Assembly (NCBI GenBank): GCA_012033095.1
Contig: JAAUPO010000039.1
Span: 1 to 10,137 of the forward strand
Direction of reading: 5' to 3'
Origin: Synechococcaceae cyanobacterium RL_1_2
Lineage (GTDB): Bacteria; Cyanobacteriota; Cyanobacteriia; Cyanobacteriales; JAAUPO01
DNA length: 10,137 nt
A program made the position numbers and the translations under genes. Below are positions 6,669 to 10,137 of the stretch, piece by piece (position 1 is the stretch's first letter; each line of letters opens with the position of its first letter). The notes beneath the pieces were generated by a model. That model did no database searches. It worked only from the letters and a program-made list of their open reading frames with translations, and was not told the DNA's origin.

Positions 6669-6815
6669 GGTTAATTTCTCCTAAAAAACTTTTTTGATAA
6701 GCTTAATAAACTTTTTTAAACAAAATTTGCAAAAGCAGATTTCGCCCTCATTTTAAGGGCAGATTTCCATAGATTGCATTAAGTTTTACTAAGTTTTTTG
6801 TCAATCAGTAAATAC
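6669..6815 (-). promoter_or_regulatory. psaK upstream region: candidate promoter and structured leader
   Basis: Read on the minus strand, a perfect TTGACA (6799-6804) could be a -35 box; the -10 candidate CTTAAT, 15 bases on, is imperfect. Two adjacent 10-base units (AAAAAACTTA, GTAAAACTTA; 6780-6799) lie between the boxes and could form an operator. Further down, GAAATCTGC occurs twice (6759-6767 and 6735-6743) on either side of a small hairpin, GCCCT/AGGGC (6744-6760), about 70 bases before the start codon. psaK genes are light-regulated in other cyanobacteria, but I do not see a clear HLR1 motif here. Confidence 0.4.
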
Positions 6816-6926
6816 AAGACTTACGCAAAAATTTCAATTCTGTCTTGGGAACCATGATTTTTGGGGACAATCGTTCAAGCAAGCCCCCTAAATCCACAAA
6901 ATTTGGGGGGCTTGTGCGTAAGTACT
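6816..6926 (+). mobile_element. MITE-like element, copy 3
   Basis: A 111-bp unit with ends AAGACTTACGCA and TGCGTAAGTACT, each one base off the perfect end. Its left half matches copy 4 nearly base for base. Its right half carries a strong hairpin in place of the CCCCAAATTTGGGG palindrome: AAGCCCCCTAAAT pairs with ATTTGGGGGGCTT. It sits immediately upstream of the psaK promoter region and 75 bases after the stop of the next membrane protein gene. Confidence 0.85.
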
Positions 6927-7001
6927 ATAAATATTTTAAAAAAATTCTAAATATTCACTGATTGATTGTCCCCCATTGCCTGGGCAATCGTCAGCCAGGG
7001 T

Positions 7002-7490
7002 TTAATCTCCCAAAATCCCACTACGAATGGGAAAAGCTAAAGGTGGTACGTACTTAACGGGAGTCGGGGAACTGGTCACCGTGGTTAACCAATAGAGCCA
7101 GATTACATCAATGGTAAAGAATAGGGTTAAAGGAATTTGAGCTTGTTTTACGGGGTTGATCAAAAACGCAGCGATCGCGATCGAGCCTAAAGGCATTAAG
7201 AGAAACAGAAACCAAAATAAACGCCATTTTAAAAACTCTTCCGATCTACCAGTAGCAAAGAAAACAGTGATGACGTACCAAATAATTAAAGTAACTAAGC
7301 ACGTGATTAAAACCGTTAAAGATGCCCGCATAAAATATAAATCGAGCCATTTATTCAAATTTAAGCTACCAGGAAAATCATTAATTACAATCCCTAAAAG
7401 TCTTTGTTCAAATACAATGCGCTGGAGAAAAACAAGGGCAATTCCCACGATCGATAACACAATTAAACGAATAAGGGCTCCAGTTTTCAT
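7002..7490 (-). CDS. Hypothetical membrane protein, four predicted helices
   Basis: A protein of 162 residues from an ATG at 7490, with no Shine-Dalgarno site. Predicted membrane helices lie at about 5-25, 54-78, 88-110 and 117-137. A polar loop containing DFPGSLNLNKWLDLYF (residues ~39-54) separates helices 1 and 2. The C-terminus is a Pro-rich soluble tail (SPTPVKYVPPLAFPIRSG). A full HIP1 site at 7171-7178 lies within the gene, and codon use looks native. I do not recognise the family. The gene points toward psaK but is separated from it by MITE copy 3, so it is probably not co-transcribed. The regular reading frame and clean hydropathy make it a real gene. Confidence 0.75.
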   Translation of the reverse strand: MKTGALIRLIVLSIVGIALVFLQRIVFEQRLLGIVINDFPGSLNLNKWLDLYFMRASLTVLITCLVTLIIWYVITVFFATGRSEEFLKWRLFWFLFLLMPLGSIAIAAFLINPVKQAQIPLTLFFTIDVIWLYWLTTVTSSPTPVKYVPPLAFPIRSGILGD

Positions 7491-7699
7491 GGCAACTACA
7501 GTTTTAGTTTTTTAAAAAAATTTTTCGATTTTAGGGAAAGTCAAACATTGCTTTTGATAATATACACTTTTTCTTTGTAATTTAATTCTTAAATTACAAC
7601 CAATTTAAAATAATTTAAAAAAATTAAAAATAATAATTTAGATAAAGGCAACTCAAACTACCCTGACTCGTAAATTTAAACTAAAACCAATTATTCCAC

Positions 7700-7809
7700 A
7701 GGACTTACGTAAAAATTTCGATTCTGTCTTGGGAACCATGATTTTTGGGGACAATCGTTCAAGTAAGTCCCCAAATTTGGGGAATTTAGGTGGCTTGTGG
7801 GTAAGTCCT
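7700..7809 (+). mobile_element. MITE-like element, copy 4
   Basis: A 110-bp unit with ends AGGACTTACGTA and TGGGTAAGTCCT, two mismatches between the arms. The left ~60 bases match copy 3 almost perfectly. The right half contains the full palindrome CCCCAAATTTGGGG. It lies about 210 bases upstream of the membrane protein gene that starts at 7490. Confidence 0.85.
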
Positions 7810-7935
7810 ATTTCAATTATTTGCTCAGAACAATTGCCAGTTGAACTCTGAATTATTAATTGGATTTAATTGAATATCAAAAAAATAATTTTAGTTAGCC
7901 TTAATTGAATAGTTTGTTCCCTTTACTCAAATTTA

Positions 7936-7973
7936 AAATGCTTAAACTTAAATGCTTAAACTTATTTAAGTTG
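7936..7973. repeat. 14-bp tandem duplication running into a palindrome
   Basis: AAATGCTTAAACTT occurs twice in tandem (7936-7949, 7950-7963). The second copy runs into the palindrome AACTTA-TT-TAAGTT (7960-7973). It lies about 60 bases downstream of the 8033-8452 gene's stop on the minus strand and could form a weak hairpin, but there is no clear T tract. Confidence 0.6.
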
Positions 7974-8032
7974 CTTTAACTTAGATTTAATTAACTCTTG
8001 TAGTGCAGTTGTCTAGGTTAGTATGTTGAAAT

Positions 8033-8452
8033 TTAATTCTTAATTCCATAAAAAATTAAAATTAAACCAGTGTATAAAATATATATTGCTAAATTAAAAC
8101 CTAAAATAAAGCCAGATAATTGAATTCGATTAAAAGGAGAAGCAAAAAATCCCCTTACCGAACTTCTTCTAAACTGAACAAATTTAATATAGACTAAATC
8201 TTTAACTGAAAATGCCCCTAAAAAACTGATGATTAAAAATACAAACCCCCATTTAAACTGATTTCTAATCACAATTTCAAATATTGCAAATGGGACTCCT
8301 ATCATTGAGGTTAATAGCACTGCCACCGCTGTAGGAACAATAAGTTTAACGGTTTTAATAGGTAATTTAAACCATATTTGAAATAGCCAAGTCATAAATA
8401 TTAGTTCTAATAGTAGCAGCACTAATAAAATTAACCATTGAATAAAATACAT
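8033..8452 (-). CDS. Hypothetical membrane protein, four predicted helices
   Basis: A protein of 139 residues starting at ATG 8452. Helices are predicted at about 4-27, 35-62, 68-90 and 112-135. Between helices 3 and 4 lies a strongly basic loop (FVQFRRSSVRGFFASPFNR, residues ~91-109), probably cytoplasmic. There is no Shine-Dalgarno site; a T- and A-rich tract precedes the start. The coding sequence is very AT-rich and lacks HIP1 sites, unlike psaK and the mnh genes, so it may be a recent arrival or a fast-evolving gene. I do not recognise the family. Its open frame and consistent hydropathy favour a real gene. Confidence 0.6.
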   Translation of the reverse strand: MYFIQWLILLVLLLLELIFMTWLFQIWFKLPIKTVKLIVPTAVAVLLTSMIGVPFAIFEIVIRNQFKWGFVFLIISFLGAFSVKDLVYIKFVQFRRSSVRGFFASPFNRIQLSGFILGFNLAIYILYTGLILIFYGIKN

Positions 8453-8748
8453 AGGGTTATTTTTTTATTTTTTTTCAATAGAAATGCTTAAATTGTGGAA
8501 AATAACCAGTATTTTTAGGATCAAACCTAAAGATCTAACGAATATTATTTATTGATCAACTAAATTTAAGTAACTTAAATTGTTTGATTGTTAGTAGCTT
8601 TAACCTTCACAATACCTAAGGGGATGGGAGTATATGGCAAGCCTAAGTAGTTTGTGGCAATTGAGTACATTGAAAGCCAAATCTAGTAAAGATTTTCATG
8701 TTATGTCCTAGTTAAGACTGCTATATTACATTGAACCCAAATATTGTT
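8453..8748. other. AT-rich spacer with a short perfect palindrome
   Basis: No convincing gene is present. A 19-bp palindrome, AATTTAAGT-A-ACTTAAATT, lies at 8563-8581, about 110 bases upstream of the 8452 start on the minus strand. A possible 25-codon open frame at 8634-8711 is preceded by GGGAG but has no other support. Confidence 0.4.
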
Positions 8749-9070
8749 ATGGATTACCAGCTTATTTTATCTATCTTACTGCAACTTTTTTTGATGGCTG
8801 TAGTTAAATTTGAATTTAATCAAAAGCGATGGTTAATAACTATTTGCGTTATGGTTGCTATTTTAAGAAAATCAAATAAAAGCTTTGTCATTGTTGATAC
8901 GTCCTAAGGTTGATGATGTTAGCTTTATTTTTGAAATGACTATATTTTTAGTCTGGGTTAGAAGCTTGGAATCGCTTTCAAGTTATGATTTAACAATCAT
9001 TAATGTGTGGATTTGTTATAAATTCATAGTAAATTTGGTAAATCTATTTTTACCAATCTATCTTAATTAG
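8749..9070 (+). pseudogene. Possible small membrane protein gene broken by a frameshift
   Basis: An ATG at 8749 opens a 52-residue frame with two hydrophobic stretches (LILSILLQLFLMAVV and WLITICVMVAILRK) that stops at 8905. The adjacent frame continues with PKVDDVSFIFEMTIFLVWV and stops at 9070. Dropping one base near 8902-8904 joins the two into about 106 residues. The order of helix, LRK, short IVDT/DD strand and helix weakly recalls PsiE-like small membrane proteins, but I would not name it. AT richness makes chance open frames likely here, so the call is tentative. Confidence 0.25.
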
Positions 9071-9191
9071 ATAATAGACAAAGAAAGAAATGTCAAATCG
9101 TTTGTTTTTTAATTGATGTTGTTGAGATGTTTGTATTACCTTGGCGGGTGGTTAAAATAGTAATTGAGTTTTTATTATTTTCGTTAATTTT

Positions 9192-10137
9192 ATGATGGCT
9201 TCTAGTAACGTAACGCCTTTGGAGGAGAGATTTTTCCCGGCCCATCTATCGGCTCCTGAGCTACTAGCTCCTGCTGGCACTTGGGACTGCGCGATCGCGG
9301 CGGTAGAAAATGGAGCGGATGCCATTTATTTTGGACTAGATAAATTTAATGCCCGTATGCGGGCCCATAATTTTACGGAAAGGGATTTACCCGAATTAAT
9401 GGCGTTTTTGCATCGCCGGGGGGTAAAGGGTTATGTCACCCTAAACACCCTAATTTTTACAGCGGAGTTAGAGGAAGTAGAGCAATATTTAAGATCGATT
9501 ATCCGGGCTGGAGTTGATGCCGCGATCGTGCAGGATGTGGGTTTATGTCGTCTCATTCGGCATTTATCCCCTAATTTTCCGATCCATGGTTCTACCCAAA
9601 TGACGATAACTAGTGCCATCGGTGCGGAATTTGCCCGCTCTCTAGGGTGTGATTTAGTGGTCTTAGCACGGGAATGCTCTATTCAAGAAATTAATAAAAT
9701 TCAAGCTCAGTTAAGCCAACGCCAAATTAGGATGCCGTTAGAGGCGTTTGTCCATGGAGCGTTATGTGTGGCCTATTCGGGTCAATGTTTAACTAGCGAA
9801 TCCTTGGGAGGGCGATCGGCTAATCGGGGGGAATGTGCCCAGGCCTGTCGTATGCCCTATGATCTCATTGTGGATGGTAAACCTTTAGATTTGGGCGATC
9901 GCCGTTATTTACTAAGCCCTCAGGATTTGGCTGGATTGGCTGTATTACCTGAATTGATCACCACTGGGTTGGTATCCCTCAAAATTGAAGGCCGCCTCAA
10001 AACCCCGGAATATGTAGCCAGTGTAACCCAAGTGTATCGCCAAGCGATCGATCAGGTCATAGCCGGGCTAAAGCCAACCGTATCGACTCAGGAACAATAC
10101 CAATTAGAAATGGCTTTTTCCCGGGGTTTATATACCG
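9192..10137 (+). CDS. U32-family peptidase / RlhA-like protein, N-terminal part
   Basis: The frame opens at ATG 9192 (a second ATG follows at once) and is still open at the window's right edge after 315 codons. Residues 20-60 (SAPELLAPAGTWDCAIAAVE, then NGADAIYFGL) are the classic start of the U32 TIM-barrel domain. The family signature is complete: EAFVHGALCVAYSGQCLTS at 184-202. Cys192, Cys199, Cys215 and Cys219 are the cluster expected to bind an iron-sulfur centre in this family. Relatives include RlhA (23S rRNA cytidine hydroxylation) and UbiU/UbiV, so a hydroxylase role is at least as likely as peptidase. Cyanobacterial members are much longer, with a DUF3656 region beyond this part. 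Full HIP1 sites at 9291 and 9895 and a higher GC content mark it as core genome. There is no Shine-Dalgarno site. Confidence 0.9.
   Translation, partial: MMASSNVTPLEERFFPAHLSAPELLAPAGTWDCAIAAVENGADAIYFGLDKFNARMRAHNFTERDLPELMAFLHRRGVKGYVTLNTLIFTAELEEVEQYLRSIIRAGVDAAIVQDVGLCRLIRHLSPNFPIHGSTQMTITSAIGAEFARSLGCDLVVLARECSIQEINKIQAQLSQRQIRMPLEAFVHGALCVAYSGQCLTSESLGGRSANRGECAQACRMPYDLIVDGKPLDLGDRRYLLSPQDLAGLAVLPELITTGLVSLKIEGRLKTPEYVASVTQVYRQAIDQVIAGLKPTVSTQEQYQLEMAFSRGLYT

Larger units (their letters stand above)
7491..8032. other. AT-rich spacer holding MITE copy 4 and short repeats
   Basis: No gene is visible. The MITE-like copy at 7700-7809 and the tandem repeat/palindrome at 7936-7973 are listed separately. 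Upstream of the 7490 gene (minus strand) there are AT-rich blocks such as TATATTATC and a TTTGACT, but no confident -35/-10 pair. Confidence 0.5.

Noticed and set aside
6975..6988. ATTGCC-TG-GGCAAT palindrome just after the 7002 gene's stop
   Set aside because: The loop is too small for a full stem, and the T-rich stretch lies too far downstream for an intrinsic terminator.
7156..7515. Plus-strand 119-codon frame across the 7002-7490 gene
   Set aside because: Lysine-rich antisense shadow of a membrane protein gene; the minus-strand product has clean helices.
8634..8711. 25-codon open frame preceded by GGGAG
   Set aside because: Short, with no recognisable family, in AT-rich spacer; a ribosome-site-like pentamer alone is not enough.
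9127..9195. 22-codon open frame ending in the U32 start codon
   Set aside because: Too short and hydrophobic by AT composition; no family support, although the stop-start overlap drew attention.
9431..9619. Minus-strand open frame inside the U32 gene
   Set aside because: The plus-strand U32 signature is unmistakable, so this is a shadow.

Overview
The window comes from a cyanobacterium. The direct evidence is a psaK gene (photosystem I subunit), a cyanobacterial-type Mnh/Mrp antiporter gene run, and six full copies of the HIP1 octamer GCGATCGC (1345, 3920, 6571, 7171, 9291, 9895), where about 0.15 would be expected by chance. I cannot name the genus. Genes are sparse from about 2.6 to 9.1 kb, with long AT-rich spacers, dispersed short repeats and several broken genes.

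Region 1 (1-2573, + strand) is the 3' part of an Mnh/Mrp-type Na+/H+ antiporter operon: mnhE (5' end outside the window), mnhF, mnhG, a DUF4040/MbhD-like subunit (the counterpart of part of the MrpA C-terminus), and mnhB with an MbhE-like N-terminal part. These would be inner-membrane subunits of one complex; the large MnhA/D-type subunits presumably lie upstream. mnhE and mnhF overlap by 4 bases. The spacers before mnhG and mnhB are unusually long and almost free of G on the coding strand.

Region 2 (2574-4760) holds a possible gene remnant, a repeat composite (22-bp direct repeats around a 91-bp imperfect palindrome), and a minus-strand von Willebrand A lipoprotein gene interrupted by a one-base shift at a G5 run. 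Region 3 (4761-6320) holds a plus-strand receiver/histidine-kinase-like gene that has lost its phosphorylation residues and is interrupted by a one-base shift at a T6 run. A perfect 13-bp stem terminator separates it from psaK.

Region 4 (6400-8460, minus strand) contains psaK with a structured leader and two unrecognised four-helix membrane protein genes. Region 5 (8460-10137) has an AT-rich stretch with a possible broken small membrane gene, then the first 315 codons of a U32-family peptidase / RlhA-like gene that runs off the window.

Four copies of a ~111-bp MITE-like element with ACTTACGCA-type inverted ends (2943, 4760, 6816, 7700) lie in the spacers of regions 2-4. No transposase is encoded here. 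The strongest leads are this element family, the degenerate kinase-like gene, the composite repeat at 2734-2868 and the G-free leaders in the antiporter operon. I see no clear new defence or biosynthetic system.
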